Source of the DNA: Pseudo-nitzschia pungens
Lineage: Eukaryota; Bacillariophyta; Bacillariophyceae; Bacillariales; Bacillariaceae
Reading direction: 5' to 3'
Assembly (NCBI GenBank): GCA_037355855.1
Contig: CM074759.1
Coordinates: forward strand, 8,556,001 to 8,620,000
Length of the DNA: 64,000 bases
Shown here: positions 24,020 to 35,422 of the stretch, piece by piece
Position numbering within the stretch: the stretch's first letter is position 1
How the letters are laid out: each line of letters starts with the position of its first letter
Translations under genes and position numbers: made by a program
The notes under the pieces: generated by a model
The model's database searches: none
What the model saw: only the letters and a program-made list of their open reading frames with translations
What the model was told of the DNA's origin: nothing

Positions 24020-24135
24020 TAATTGGCTCTCCGGTAAGGCGTTTGGAGTTGTAAATGTCCCGTAGGGTGGATTTTACAGCTATGCCCTTCCAGTAGGATT
24101 GGACCTCGGGGGGTAGTAGAGTTGTAGCCAGCTAC
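24020..24135. repeat. Dispersed repeat, copy 1
   Basis: Shares GGACCTCGGGGGGTAG and GGAGTTGTAAAT-type blocks with an inverted copy at about 34480-34615. A third partial copy at about 43450-43515 is in the same orientation as this one. Confidence 0.65.
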
Positions 24136-24276
24136 GGTATCCCAGCCTCTTGCCTGGATGAGTTTTGATTTTGATTGTTTTTTAGGGATTTGTTTTACCT
24201 AATCTCATTGGATAAATTGGTCACGTTTAAATTCCCTTGTTTTTTAGGGATTTATTTTACCGTATGAATTGTAAGT

Positions 24277-25020
24277 AGGATTTGTACCAGATCTACATAC
24301 CCCAACTCTTAGCAGCCCTATATTAGAAGATATACAGGATGCTAAGATAAGAACAGAACTGAAGAACCAAAAAGGCGATGCTAGACAGGATGCTAGACAG
24401 GATGCTAGACAGGATGCTAGACAGGATGCTAGACAGGATGCTAGACAGGATGCTAGACAGGATGCTAGACAGGATGCTAGGCCCTTCCAGTAGGATTTGT
24501 ACCAGATCTACATACCCCAACTTTTAGCAGCCCTATTTTATTGGAGATATAGGGTGCTACTAAGGTAAAAACGGAACTTTATCGAAAATAAAATGGGCAT
24601 ACTAAACAGGATGCTAGACAGGATGCTAGGCCCTTCCAGTAGGATTTGTATCAGATCTACATACCCCAACTTTTAGCAGCCCTATTTTATTGGAGATATA
24701 GGGTGCTACTAAGGTAAAAACGGAACTTTATCGAAAATAAAATGGGCATACTAAACAGGATGCTAGACAGGATGCTAGGCCCTTCCAGTAGGATTTGTAC
24801 CAGATCTACATACCCCAACTCTTAGTACCCCTATTTTATTGGAGATATAGGGTGCTACTAAGGTAAAAACGGAACTTTATCGAAAATAAAATGGGCATAC
24901 TAAACAGGATGCTAGACAGGATGCTAGGCCCTTCCAGTAGGATTAGTACTAGATCTACATACCTCAGCTCTTAGCACGCCCTATATTATTAGAGATACAG
25001 GGTGATAAGATAAGGAGGAC
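24277..25020. repeat. 149-bp tandem satellite array
   Basis: The block GGCCCTTCCAGTAGGATT starts at 24480, 24629, 24778 and 24927, giving an exact 149-bp period. Each unit continues with ACATACCCCAACTTTTAGCA, then a TTTTATTGGAGATATAGG segment. The array is preceded by about nine copies of a 12-bp unit, GATGCTAGACAG (24377-24480). Units are close to identical, so the array is young or homogenised. It is not coding. Confidence 0.9.
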
Positions 25021-25126
25021 GGAACTCATTTACCACTCCAACCACCTGTTACTAATAGTACTAGTAGTACAAGTAGAGGGTGCTATTAGTAGATTCCTCA
25101 TCTGAGGACTAGCCTAGAAAGAACTG

Positions 25127-25362
25127 TTACAGACTGAAACCCAATAATTTTGAGACCGGTGTGGTGAGGGACTGAAACCAAATAATTTTGAGACCGGTGT
25201 GGTTAGGGACTGAAACCAAATAATTTTGAGACCGGTGTGGTTAGGGACTGAAACCCAATAATTTTGAGACCGGTTTGGTGAGGGACTGAAACCCAATAAT
25301 TTTGAGACCGGTGTGGTTAGGGACTGGAAACAAATAATTTTTGAGACCGGTGTGGTGAAACG
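25127..25362. repeat. 38-bp minisatellite
   Basis: Six head-to-tail copies of a 38-bp unit containing AATAATTTTGAGACCGGTGT and GGGACTGAAACC. Units differ by a few substitutions and there are no unique spacers. Confidence 0.9.
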
Positions 25363-25454
25363 TGCATTATTGATACAGGCTTATGTATAAGATTTGAAAT
25401 CAAAAGTGATTTCAACTAAATACTTTTAACGTCTCGATTTCAAACAAAACGACC

Positions 25455-25810
25455 TCATAAGATCCGGACGTGGGTCGAAACCACACTTCTGAAAAGTGCG
25501 AATACACTTTTTTAACTTTGCTACTAGTAATACCGTACTTACACTCCTACCCACGGAAACTACCAACAACAACCCCAACAACCCAACAACCCAACAAACC
25601 CAACAACCCAACAACCCCAACAACCCAACAACCCCAACCCCAACAGTGTTAAGAGTGGCGTGGTCGAGGTGCAAGTGTTTCGGTGGTGATTCGATTGCTA
25701 GAGAAGAAGAACATGGGTAATGTATGTACCGGTAGTTTAAAAGTGTGGGAAAAAAGTGTGGATAAGACCTAAAATAAGTGTGTTAACGAACGGGTACGAT
25801 CCCTGGTATG
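25455..25810. repeat. Dispersed repeat with C-rich core, copy 2
   Basis: Inverted copy of 15481-15875. The core (about 25560-25645) is made of CCCAACAA/CCCAACAACC units, the complement of the G-rich core of copy 1. Homology extends to AAGTGTGTTAACGAACGGG at the right end. Confidence 0.75.
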
Positions 25811-26560
25811 CTACCATATCATGGTACCTTATAATTCTACCAATAGAGGTCCTGAGTGAATGAGCCAATCAAAAAATTCGATTTTTCAGTACAAACTGTA
25901 CAGGAATAAGAGTAGAAAAAAAATTCGATCCTACGATCCTATGATGACAATTGTCTCATTATTTGGTACATATCTCGAAGCCGGGCGGTGGTACGTCATT
26001 ATGACAACATTGGTGTCGGCTCATTATTTGGTATCTTTTACGTCATTATGACAATATGGGTGTCAGTTTTGCAAATCACTCTATTTTGCTCTTCGCTCGC
26101 AAATCACTGTATTTTCAGTGTTTCCTCGCATAATCACTCTTTTGCTTCACAACTCATTTTTTTTCACCATGCTGAATAACACAAATCACTGCTGTTTCGA
26201 TTCACAATCCGACTTATTTTGAGCAGAGTTGCTTCATCGCACTCCGTCCCGAGAACGAAGAGAACCCCCTCTGGCAGGCTCTTGGCTCATTGTACTTTAG
26301 TCCGAATAACATCCTTTTCTGGAAAAAGGAAGAAGTACCCATTGGACGAGATTGTTTGCTGGAAAGATATTGTTTGACTTGGCCCCCAAACATATACGTC
26401 TTGAAAGCAATAAATCTGTATCCATCTCCGGTAGGATTCCAACAGGCTCTAGTTCTTTGTATTCGTGACGCAGGAGTAAGAAGACAACAGCAGTGGTTTG
26501 TTCCGTTAAACCCCTACGATCCCATGATCCATTCCTAGCCGGTAAGTGATTCCAACCAAC
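25811..26560. other. Intergenic stretch without a recognisable gene
   Basis: AT-rich DNA with short near-repeats (TCATTATGACAA near 25995 and 26043; AAATCACT near 26083, 26101 and 26181). No gene is recognised. Confidence 0.35.
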
Positions 26561-26565
26561 CTCGC

Positions 26566-26745
26566 AAACCCCGATCGATTCAGCAACCCTACTATGATTC
26601 ATCCCAAACCCCGATCGATTCAGCAACCCTACTACGATTCATCCCAAACCCCGATTGATTCAACCCTACGATTCATCGCAAACCCCGATCGATTCAGCAA
26701 CCCTACTACAATTCATCCCAAACCCCGATCGATTCAGCTACAGTT
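26566..26745. repeat. 40-bp minisatellite
   Basis: Five copies of a unit beginning AACCCCGATCGATTCAGC start near 26567, 26607, 26647, 26680 and 26720. The third is 33 bp long because of a 7-bp deletion; the others are 40 bp. Confidence 0.85.
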
Positions 26746-26859
26746 CAGTGAACTGTCATTCTTATTTCTATTCCAGTGAAGAATGTTCTCTTTCTTGACA
26801 TCCTCGTTTCTTGTCGTTATTAGTAACTCAAAAAAAGAAGAAGAAGCAACTTCTTGATT

Positions 26860-27070
26860 GACATCTTTCATCTTGAACGTTCGAAAAGAAAAAACGCACG
26901 ATTGCGAAAAGGATTTACCCACCGTACTTCGTAGTGATAATAAGCATTCTCGTTGTAAGGTGAGTACTACAAGACATCAAGAAGAAAGAAGCAACTTCTT
27001 GACATCTTCTTTCATCTGGACCTTTCGAAAAGAAAGATCGCACGATTGCGAAAAGGATTTACGTACCGTA
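26860..27070. repeat. Imperfect direct duplication
   Basis: The stretch with TTCGAAAAGAAA...CGCACGATTGCGAAAAGGAT appears at about 26878-26930 and again at about 27024-27065. No gene is recognised. Confidence 0.6.
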
Positions 27071-27482
27071 TCAGCTTAAGCCCAGTTTTAGCCACATTTT
27101 ATCAACCTGTCTCAAAAATCAACGGCATTTCAGAACATTGCTTTCCCGTATCGACGGCATTTTCGACCAACACAGCCCCATAAAACCTCCATCACCCCCA
27201 GCATCTGCAATTTCCTGTCTTCCTGTGACGCTAAGTCTTTACATGCAACGATGCCAAACCCTACCACGACCAACGATGCTACCTACGTAATTCTTACAAG
27301 CTGTCCCCTCCACGACTTCAATGTTGTTTACTCGGGAGTTTAGGGCATTTTGACCCAGAGTTAAACCCATAATATTGATAAAATTAGTACATCATTCAGA
27401 TACAGCATGGTTTATTATTGATGCACGGCATAACATTATTGATTGATAAAATTAAAAGAGCTGATAATTAATAGATAACATA
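27070..27482. repeat. Inverted partial copy of the window-start repeat
   Basis: Read on the minus strand, it joins blocks equivalent to 1-273, 1786-1893 and the start of the 155-bp repeat without the intervening DNA. It lies just downstream of the 3' end of the DUF285 gene. Confidence 0.75.
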
Positions 27483-27664
27483 TAGTATGAACTCATAATC
27501 CAAGGCATTGGGCCGCCAATGATCATAATAGATGAGAATTGAAAATGGTTCTCACAAATGAAAGAAACCATGGATGTATTGCAAATAAAAAACACCACCA
27601 CCATCACCGAAAGTGGGAAGAAGTAACTTCATCTCATCGTGAACAACGGAATGAGAAACATGCC

Positions 27665-30316
27665 TCACATCATTGCCACGAGAATCGAAAGCAACAGGAC
27701 ACCCACACAACTGACCATGGATGCGCCTGCACTCAGACTTGCAACATTTCTGGTGTCGAGAACAATGGTGGTGGAAAAGGGACTGCTGGTCTTGCTGTCC
27801 TCTTGGAGGAGACGCTGACGGTTTCTTCCGTTCTTGGATTGGTCTGTTTTCGTCAGAGACACCGTACCAGTGCACTTAAAGGAAGTTTTTGTCTTGTCTA
27901 CAAAGAATCCTGCCGTGACAAGGCTCGTAAAGCCTGCAGCCTTAGCTCCAGCAGGATTTCCGTCCTTATCGAGGGCAGTTGTCGCATCATTCAACACTTT
28001 GGTCAGACTGTCTTGAATGGCCGAACCACTGATCAGGGTTCGAGTTGAAGCATCACCAGCGGAACACTCTACCGACTCAAAACTTGTGACAGAGTACCCA
28101 TTGCTGATGGCATTTGCATCCGGACGAACACAGACACCAAATTCATCACCCATCTTAAACTTGGTATCGGCGTTTCTGGAAGGGGCACACAAGAAACTCT
28201 CAACAGGCACAGAGTTGGTGACGGTGCCAACCTGCTCTCCACCTCCACTGTCAAACTCAATGGTCACTGTCTGAACAAAATCAGAAGAGACATTTCCTTC
28301 CATTTTCACAGTCAGCGTGAAGGACGTTTCAACAACAGAAACATACTTGGAGTCCGGCGATCCATTGTCATAGGTGGTCTTTTTTGCCACTGTGGTACCT
28401 GCAACAGATATCATGCAAATTTATGGGAAAACAAGAAAGTCAGGCGAGAAAGGCGTGTCCTGTGGTGGTTACCAACGTTGTCTCAAACTCTTGCTGCAGG
28501 TCAAGTTGGAACTTACAGATCTTAATTTTGCCAGCATCTGACTTGTAGGCTGGGGTTTTAACAAGGTTTGTGACGTCAATAACATATTGAGCTTTGTCTG
28601 CAAATCCCAATCAAAGAAAAAGTGGAATTCCTTCCAGTGAGAAACAATATTGTGACCAAATGTCTCACGAAGCGGAGAACAAAGGTGGCAAACTAACTTA
28701 CAGGTTGTGGTGCTGTCTTCGGCGTTGGCTTTGATTTTGGTGAAACCGGATGTGGTGCCAGAGTGCAGAGGAGTGCCTTGGGTGCAGGGAGCGCCATCTG
28801 CTACAGTGTGGAACAGTTCCAGAACAATGTCATTATCATCTTTTACTTTGAAGAAGGTTTCGATAGTGACTGGATTCTCATCTTTCACGTTGGCATATTG
28901 GCCTTCCTCATTTGTGGCACGTTCAACCTTGTATATGCTGAAGGGCTTTGGAAGTGTTGTGGAGCATTGATGATCTTCATTTTGACACCAAGTTTTGTCA
29001 TTTTTGGAAGGATCACTATCAGAGGCCTTAGGACATCCAGTTTTTTGAAGCATGCCGTCAGTGGTTACGGATGGAAGTACCTTTGCTGGCCATGTTCCCA
29101 AACATTGATTGAAGGCTTCTGCGCCATGAAACATTTTTTTCATGTTTTCAACTTTCGAAACATCCCATTCCTTGACAGACTGGTTGAAGGCTTCCGCATC
29201 GAAAAACATATAGCTCATGTCTTCAACTTTTGATACATCCCATTCGTTGACAGGCTGGTTGAAGACATGTGCACGACCAAACATCCATTTCGTTTTTGTC
29301 ACTTGTGATACATCCCATTTGTTGACAGGCTGGTTGAAGGCTGTTGCTTGGTAAAACATGTCACCCATGTCTCTCACTTTCGATACATTCCATTTGTTGA
29401 CAGGCTGGTTGAAGGCATTTGCACCATAGAACATGAAGGACATGCTTTCAGCTTTAGACACATCCCAACACTTCAAAGGTTCATTGAAGTGCCCTCGGTA
29501 GTGAAACATCTTGGTCATGTCCGTTATTCCACCAACCTTCCAGCAGTTGATGGGCTTCTCATCATTGAAGTCACATGATTCACTGGTACAGTAAAGACGA
29601 ACGGCATCATACAACACCTGTCGGTCTTCAAACACAGGCAGTTCAGTGTACTGTGCACAGTACGCGTCACACGAGTCGTGGATTACTTCAAGGTCACGTT
29701 CAGACATCTGAAATTCATCCTCCAACAAAATGTCTTCCATCTCCTTCACTTCCTCCTTTGGAAGAAGGTTTCTCTCCAAGACACCAAGGTACAAAAAATG
29801 GGTCGGATCCACGTCGTGCTTCTGTGCATTGTCATCATCCAGTGGTGTAGTCAATGGAACATCCTCCAGCGAAATGTCTTCCATCTCCTTGACTTCCTCC
29901 TTTGGAAGAAGGTTTTTCTCCAAGATACCAAGGTCCGAAAAATGGGTTGGATCCATGTCTTGGTTCTTTGCATTGTCATCATCCGGTGGTGTAGTCAATG
30001 GTACATTCTTCAACATAGTTTGCGAGGGACTCAAATCAAACTCCGACCAGACACTTGGCGATCCCATAGATACCAGTTCAGAGTTGCCAATCTTGGTGGG
30101 AATCAACAAAGCTCCGTCTTCTTGTTTCACCGCATCTGGATTGGTAATCTTGGCCCAAGCTCTTGGAGATTCCGCAGGTGCCAATTCACGATTGCCATGG
30201 TTGCCAGGGTTGGTAGCATCCCTTGGACTGCCAATGCCATCATCATGTTTGACAATGTTGGCATCCACAGAAGGAAGTGCTGCAATAGCTGCAAGGACGG
30301 AAGTCTCAAAGCGCAT
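27665..30316 (-). CDS. BspA-type (DUF285) repeat surface protein, three exons
   Basis: The exons are 30316-28702, 28597-28517 and 28398-27665 (minus strand). Spliced, they give exactly 810 codons with the frame kept. Residues 1-19 are a signal peptide (MRFETSVLAAIAALPSVDA). Residues 103-150 and 152-199 are a tandem duplication (VPLTTPxDDDNA...EDI). Residues ~258-425 are DUF285 repeats of the form AFNQPVNKWDVSKVxDMxxMF, as in BspA-like leucine-rich surface proteins. The C-terminus is hydrophobic (MVSCVGVLLLSILVAMM) without a basic tail, suggesting a membrane or GPI-type anchor. The topology predicts a cell-surface adhesin-like protein; its ligand is unknown. A disrupted paralogue lies at 49050-53465 and conserves both introns in position and length. 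Confidence 0.85.
28399..28516 (-). other. Intron 2 of the DUF285 gene (118 bp)
   Basis: Minus strand: donor GTAAGTTCC, acceptor CTGTTGCAG. The paralogue has the same length (49787-49904) with donor GTGAGTTCG. The 81-bp exon between the two introns is conserved in both copies. Confidence 0.85.
28598..28701 (-). other. Intron 1 of the DUF285 gene (104 bp)
   Basis: Minus strand: donor GTAAGTTAG, acceptor TTTGCAG. The paralogue has a 104-bp intron at the equivalent place (49986-50089). Splicing keeps the frame. Confidence 0.85.
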
Positions 30317-31924
30317 GGTGAATGGATAGGTTTGGTGTGTTGCCTGCAGTTTTGGAAAAATGAAATGGGATTTTGTCAATGTAAATGATGAAACATGTAT
30401 GCCCTGTTGAGGTCTGGAAGAAAAAATGGCATGGCATGGCATGGCACCGCATTTGTGATCCTTAGTCAGAGGGGTCAATTACATTCCAAAAATACAAAAA
30501 ATAATTCTGAAAAAAGGGAAGCGTGACTCAATCAATCAATAATCCCTACCGTGCGGTACATACCGGCAGTCTCATACGTTATGACGCTACTACCAGTATG
30601 TATCGTAAGATTATAGTACATTCAAGACAATTCGGATGGAAGCGCGAATCGAATCACGCACAAGGAATATCGAAATCACGACTCATACTGATTTTCAGTC
30701 CGGTGAAAGTCATACGGTACGGTAAGGTAAGTTACTCTCAACAATCAGTCAATAGTATCGTACCTTACGATACATACCGGTAGTTCCGTACGACAATATG
30801 ATTCTACCGGTACGTATCGTAACAGGTAGTACGGTAAATATTACCGGTACAGTCTGACAAGACGATTGATTCGCATGCAATCACGCAACTTTCATCACAA
30901 AAAGGCCGCGACTTTCGTTGCATCGAAATGACGATGAAGTGTAAAGAAGGCATCAACAAAACAGGGATTTTGAAAACTTGGTATGGACAAGTATATCAAT
31001 GAACGGTTTGGAAAAGAGATCGAAGAAGGGATCGGCAATGACGTCGATGAAGGCCCGAGCAAAGACAGTCGCGAAGGTATTCACAATAAGCGAGGTATCC
31101 ACCATGGCACCGCCAAGAGGGTGAAGATTGGTCGGTGGGAGAAAGATGGAGCGTTGGCCATGGTACAAAGCTCGTGCGCATTGTTTCATGTCGACTTACA
31201 ACAAAGGTTAAAGGGTTGAGTTGAATCTATTGCGAAATAGAAAAAGTGAGGATTGTGATATCGTAAATTGAAATGAAATGAATCTCGGCAACACTCGTTC
31301 GGAATCGGACACGGTGAACCGGCGTTCGCAAACATAACGAAGAGAAGATAACGAAGAGAAGGTAAATCACCAAATTTGACAAAGGCGCACAGTAAGTAAA
31401 AATTGAGAGAAGATTGATCGGACGAACAAAGTCCTCATTGATTAAGTACAGGAAACAAAAAGGGGCGGGAAGCATAAGTAATGTCAGAAACACGTACTTC
31501 GTAATCAGTATTTTCAAAAACAAAACGATTTCACGACAGAATCTCATAGCTCACGATCTTTGTACGGGACTGTCCCTTTCGTATATCCAGAAACCAAGAG
31601 AACGACCAAGAAAATCTTGGAAATACTATTTATGGCAAGAAAGTGTTTTTTGGGTGTGTTGATAAAGGATCAAAGGACGTACGGTGTTAGAAAAAAAAAC
31701 ATAACAAGGAGAAGGTAACGAAGAGAATGTACATTACCGTAAATAATCTTACTGTTTTAAGTTTACCTTAAGTTCCACTACATGAAAATACCAATGCGTG
31801 TCGTATATCTCAAAACTACGACACACAAGAAACTATCTATTTATGTATTAAGAAACAAACCCTGTTTCTATAACCTCAAGGTTCTCAATGACCAATGACC
31901 TATGTCCACGACTAAAGGTTCTCT
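30317..31924. other. Upstream flank of DUF285 gene A
   Basis: Parts are duplicated at 53470-54430. The block at about 31388-31480 (AAAAATTGAGAGAAGATTGA and onward) occurs four times in the window. From about 31797 the sequence is leader of the gag relic; related blocks lie near 44865-44940 and 54990-55025. Confidence 0.5.
30983..31219 (+). other. Short open frame conserved in the duplicated flank (copy A)
   Basis: The plus frame (78 aa, MDKYINERFGKEIEEGIGND...) and the overlapping minus frame 31189-30953 (78 aa, MKQCARALYHGQ...) are both open. Both have counterparts at 53843-54070 and 54049-53813. Each strand shows roughly ten residue differences between copies, so substitutions do not pick the coding strand. 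It may be a small gene or only conserved flank of the duplication. Confidence 0.35.
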
Positions 31925-32857
31925 ATGACACTTTCAAAGCTTCTCTATGTCTGTTTGCTTTTATCAACCGTCATCAAATCAGCCTCAACCCTCTTGCAAA
32001 CTCTTCATTCTATTCATGAATTCAATGAATCACGCACTCCCTTGAACTGGACTACAGGTCCAAAACTGTACTCCAAATTCCCTGAAATTCTAAAGGACTA
32101 CTCCGACAAGACCTCGTGGACCACCAACGTCCTCGGCCACACTCAAACTGTGGCTCATTTTAACCAAGACGTTCGCTCCTTCATCCGCTTCAAGTTCGCC
32201 AACAACGATGATGTCTATCGTCACCACAGACGATTCCTCTCTCAGATCAAGAAGACAACTTCCATGACTGTCTCCAGTTTTGTTTCCTTGGTCACTTACC
32301 ATAACAATGTCATCCTCCCGTTGTTACCTGGGGCTCCAGTTGCCACTGCTGATGCCATCATTCCTGCAGACTTATTCAAGGACATCATTTATGACTCCAT
32401 GCCTTCTGATTGGCGCGACGCCTATGAAGAAAATCACTCTCCGTTTGATGATACTCTTCTTGATATCATCACCCGCATGGAACGTTACTGTACCAAAGCC
32501 AACCGTAAAAACAACAGAAACAACAACAACAGTGACAAGTCCAACAAGTCCTCCAACAAACAAAATGGTAGAAATAGGAACAACAACAATCGTCGTTCCA
32601 ACAACAACAACAACAACAACAATCGGCGTTCAAGCAACAACAATTCCTCTCAGAATTCTAATTCCAACTCCAATTCCAATTCTAATTCCAGCAACCGAAT
32701 TAAAGACTCTGATCCCTGTCCCATCCATCCTGGCGCCAACCATAATTGGGGTCAATGTTTCAAGAATATTGACAATCCTAATGGCAAGCGTCGTGGTCCT
32801 TCCAACAATCGGTCTTCAGGTGATGCAAATGTCACTGCTCCATACCAAGTGGGTTGA
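31925..32857 (+). CDS. Gag-like protein of a decayed LTR retroelement
   Basis: This 310-residue frame has a helical capsid-like region (DDVYRHHRRFLSQIKK, FKDIIYDSMPSDWRDAY, LLDIITRMERYCTKANR). A long Asn/Arg-rich basic tract follows, then a zinc-knuckle-like CPIHPGANHNWGQCFKN. The layout matches Gag proteins of Copia-type elements in diatoms. No protease, integrase or reverse transcriptase follows; downstream frames are short and unrelated. No flanking LTR pair was found, so this is a relic of an element different from that at 35423-39779. Confidence 0.7.
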   Translation: MTLSKLLYVCLLLSTVIKSASTLLQTLHSIHEFNESRTPLNWTTGPKLYSKFPEILKDYSDKTSWTTNVLGHTQTVAHFNQDVRSFIRFKFANNDDVYRHHRRFLSQIKKTTSMTVSSFVSLVTYHNNVILPLLPGAPVATADAIIPADLFKDIIYDSMPSDWRDAYEENHSPFDDTLLDIITRMERYCTKANRKNNRNNNNSDKSNKSSNKQNGRNRNNNNRRSNNNNNNNNRRSSNNNSSQNSNSNSNSNSNSSNRIKDSDPCPIHPGANHNWGQCFKNIDNPNGKRRGPSNNRSSGDANVTAPYQVG

Positions 32858-33492
32858 GCGAAATAATCAAATTAATCAATCCCTTTTTAAATTCTCACGC
32901 TATCGTCAAAGAATATTTTCCCACTTCCACTTTTTTTGTCTTCAATTTATTATTACTCTCACTACTACTGAAATTATTTCAATCACCTCAAGAATCCCTA
33001 CCTCACATATATTATTCCCTGTAGTTAGTGGTTTTGTCGCAAAATTCCCAAAAATTGATCCATTATGGTAAATGTAGAGATTGGTAAATTTTCTACACTG
33101 GACCATACAATCGAGTGTCAGCATCTCAAACCAAAAATGAGTTCTGTTTTTGCTATGCACGCAAGCCAAAAAACCATACCAGCTCAATGCTGTCACTCGA
33201 AAACACACTATTTTTGGCCCAATTTCTGTATTCGGGAGCTTACTAAGGGAAGTATAAGCAAGATTGTTAAAAAGTGAATATGGAGTATTGTAGAGTAGAG
33301 TGTTAGCTAACAGACGATGTCTTTACTTTGAACAGAGGTGGTGTATGCAAGGAGATATTGCAAAAAGCAAAGATGCTGTCACTCGACTTGATCCATTATG
33401 GTAAACGTGATCCATTTTAGTTTTTGACGGGTACGGTACTTGAAATCACTTTTGATTTCAAATCTTATCCTCTAGTTGCGGCATAAAAATCG
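32858..33492. other. Degenerate DNA downstream of the gag relic
   Basis: The sequence GATCCATTATGGTAAA occurs at about 33056 and 33391. The remaining frames have no recognisable domain. Confidence 0.35.
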
Positions 33493-33512
33493 AGGGTCGT
33501 AATACGACCCAC

Positions 33513-33701
33513 GATTTTGGGCATCCCTTTCTGGTACTAATTTCTATGAGAGACTCATTCGACTAAAAAATTGATGATGGTTCTTTCCCAACAAGAAAAA
33601 AGAAAAACCTCGCTGAAAAAGAGGTGCGCCAAAGACCCATTTTTTAAATCGAATGGGTCTACCTAGTACAAAAAACATGTAGAAAAGGGATGCCCAAAAT
33701 C
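33513..33701. mobile_element. MITE-like inverted-repeat element (189 bp)
   Basis: A perfect 18-bp inverted repeat (GATTTTGGGCATCCCTTT and its complement) bounds 189 bp without coding capacity. Just outside the left end is a small palindrome, GGGTCGTAATACGACCC (33494-33510). The sequence outside the right end is shared with 7567-7730. A target duplication is not evident, so the transposon class is open. Confidence 0.5.
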
Positions 33702-33879
33702 GAAGGTAACTTTGAAATTCATATGTTCACTTGTGTATATTTCATTGAGTATTTGCAACAACAAGAGCATCTCTGAAGTATATAAAACCATATACCTATG
33801 GAAAGGGGAGAGTGAGAGCTTTCTAATGACTAGCATCCTGTATATCTTATGATACTACTAGTATAGGCCTGCTAAGAGG

Positions 33880-34165
33880 AGTTGGGATATGTAAATCTGG
33901 TACAAATCCTACTGGAAGGGCCTAGCATCCTCCTGTCTAGCATCCTGTCTAGCATCCTGTCTAGTAGCATCCTGTCTAGTAGCATCCTGTCTAGTAGCAT
34001 CCTGTCTAGTAGCATCCTGTCTAGTAGCATCCTGTCTAGTATCCCCCTTTCAGTTCTACAGTTGCGTCTGTATCTTAGCATCCTGTACATCTTATAATAT
34101 AGGGTTGCTAAGGAGAGTTGGGGTATGTAGATCTGGTACAAATCCTACTGGAAGGGCATAGCTGT
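33880..34165. repeat. Satellite-like family with a 12/15-bp subarray
   Basis: Two cores of the family (ACAAATCCTACTGGAAGG) near 33902 and 34138 flank a subarray of TAGCATCCTGTC/TAGTAGCATCCTGTC units (about 33925-34045). Confidence 0.8.
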
Positions 34166-34960
34166 AAAATGCTCCATAAAATGCTCAGTAAAATGCACCA
34201 GTTAGTGGAGTTGTAAGAAATAATCCTTAACTCTTGTAAGATCTACAACGGAGCTATAACTTCCTTAAGAAGTGGAAGAGTGTGAGAAACCGGGTTTTGG
34301 TAAAAACAGAGATTTACTGTTTTTAATGCGTAGAGCTGGTAGGATTTCGACGCTTAAAAAGCATGTCATTCTTTGTCATGAAAATAGATATTTTTCTTGT
34401 TTGTAAGAGGAAATGGCTTTATTAATTGATCCGTTTTTGAATCAGTTGGCATAATCTAATTTTGTTGGAGTTAAAACTCATCCAGGCAAAAAGAGGCCGT
34501 GATCGCGGAATACAACTCCACTACCCCCCGAGGTCCAATAATCTTACCGTATTCGGGCGTTTTTGACCGCTCCTGACGGGAAATTTACAACTCTACACGC
34601 TTTACCGGAGCGCCAATTGATCCCAAGTTCAAAAATGTTCGCTAGATTGCCCAGTAATCTTATTTTGGACCGGAGGTAGTAAAAACCTTACGAAGTAACC
34701 TTACTTCGTCAAGCTTGCGGTAAGTTACTTCTACTATTACTTCTACTAACTTACTTAAGTTACTTCGTACAAATTTTCACTGTACAGTACCTCTACTTCA
34801 CCGCAGCGCTCCTTTAAAAATTCATGTGAGGTTTTGGTGTGACACAACATGAAACTCTTGCATAACTTACTCGTTATTACCGTACCGGTAAATTTTTTGC
34901 TGGTACGGTGAGTCTTACTTGTGCAAGGACACCTTACTGCTTACCGACCTGTCCGCGGAA
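34166..34960. other. Intergenic DNA with a dispersed repeat
   Basis: About 34480-34615 is the inverted copy of 24020-24135. The rest is AT-rich and shows no gene. Confidence 0.45.
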
Positions 34961-35422
34961 AGCTGCGAGATTCCTTTCTCATACCGGTGCGAGTTAGATA
35001 CTCATCCGGCGTTTTGCCGTGGATGAAACCCCGGCTGGGAATTCTGGAGAGCCCGTAGATTCGAGATCCGGGATCCGGGATCCGAGATCCACTCCCTGTT
35101 GCGGTGCTTCACCGAGTGCCGGCTGGAGGCCTTGTCCGAGCGCGATGCCACCCTGGGATTCGGAGACGGCCCAAAGTGCCTCGCTGTCTCTAACTAACTT
35201 CCGGCCAGCTTAACCTTGCTACTCCCCAACCTCTCCGTCCCGAGCCTCCCGAGCCCGCGGCAGAATGAATCGCGGTTCCGGACCGTCTCCGAGCGACGCG
35301 CGAACGAAACGAAACGAAACGGAACGGAACGGAACGGAACGGAACCAAACAGTCGGTGCCGATGAAGATGAAGATGAAGATGCCCCGTGCTTTCCCCTCC
35401 CTCCGCTGCCTCGACCCGCGTG
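34961..35422. other. GC-rich segment split by the LTR element, left part
   Basis: The composition resembles the host genes. With the retroelement and one target copy removed, a minus-strand frame would run from about 40260 through the insertion point to 35194. I recognise no domain; it contains GGAAC and GAAGAT repeats. It could be a gene end or a GC-rich flank. Confidence 0.35.
35418..35422 (+). repeat. Target-site duplication, left copy
   Basis: GCGTG directly precedes the left LTR and is repeated at 39780-39784 directly after the right LTR. Confidence 0.9.

Noticed and set aside
25127..25362. CRISPR-like spaced repeats
   Set aside because: The 38-bp units are directly adjacent with no unique spacers, and the surroundings are eukaryotic.
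33065..33277. 70-residue frame after the gag relic as a pol remnant
   Set aside because: No protease, integrase or reverse-transcriptase motif is visible.
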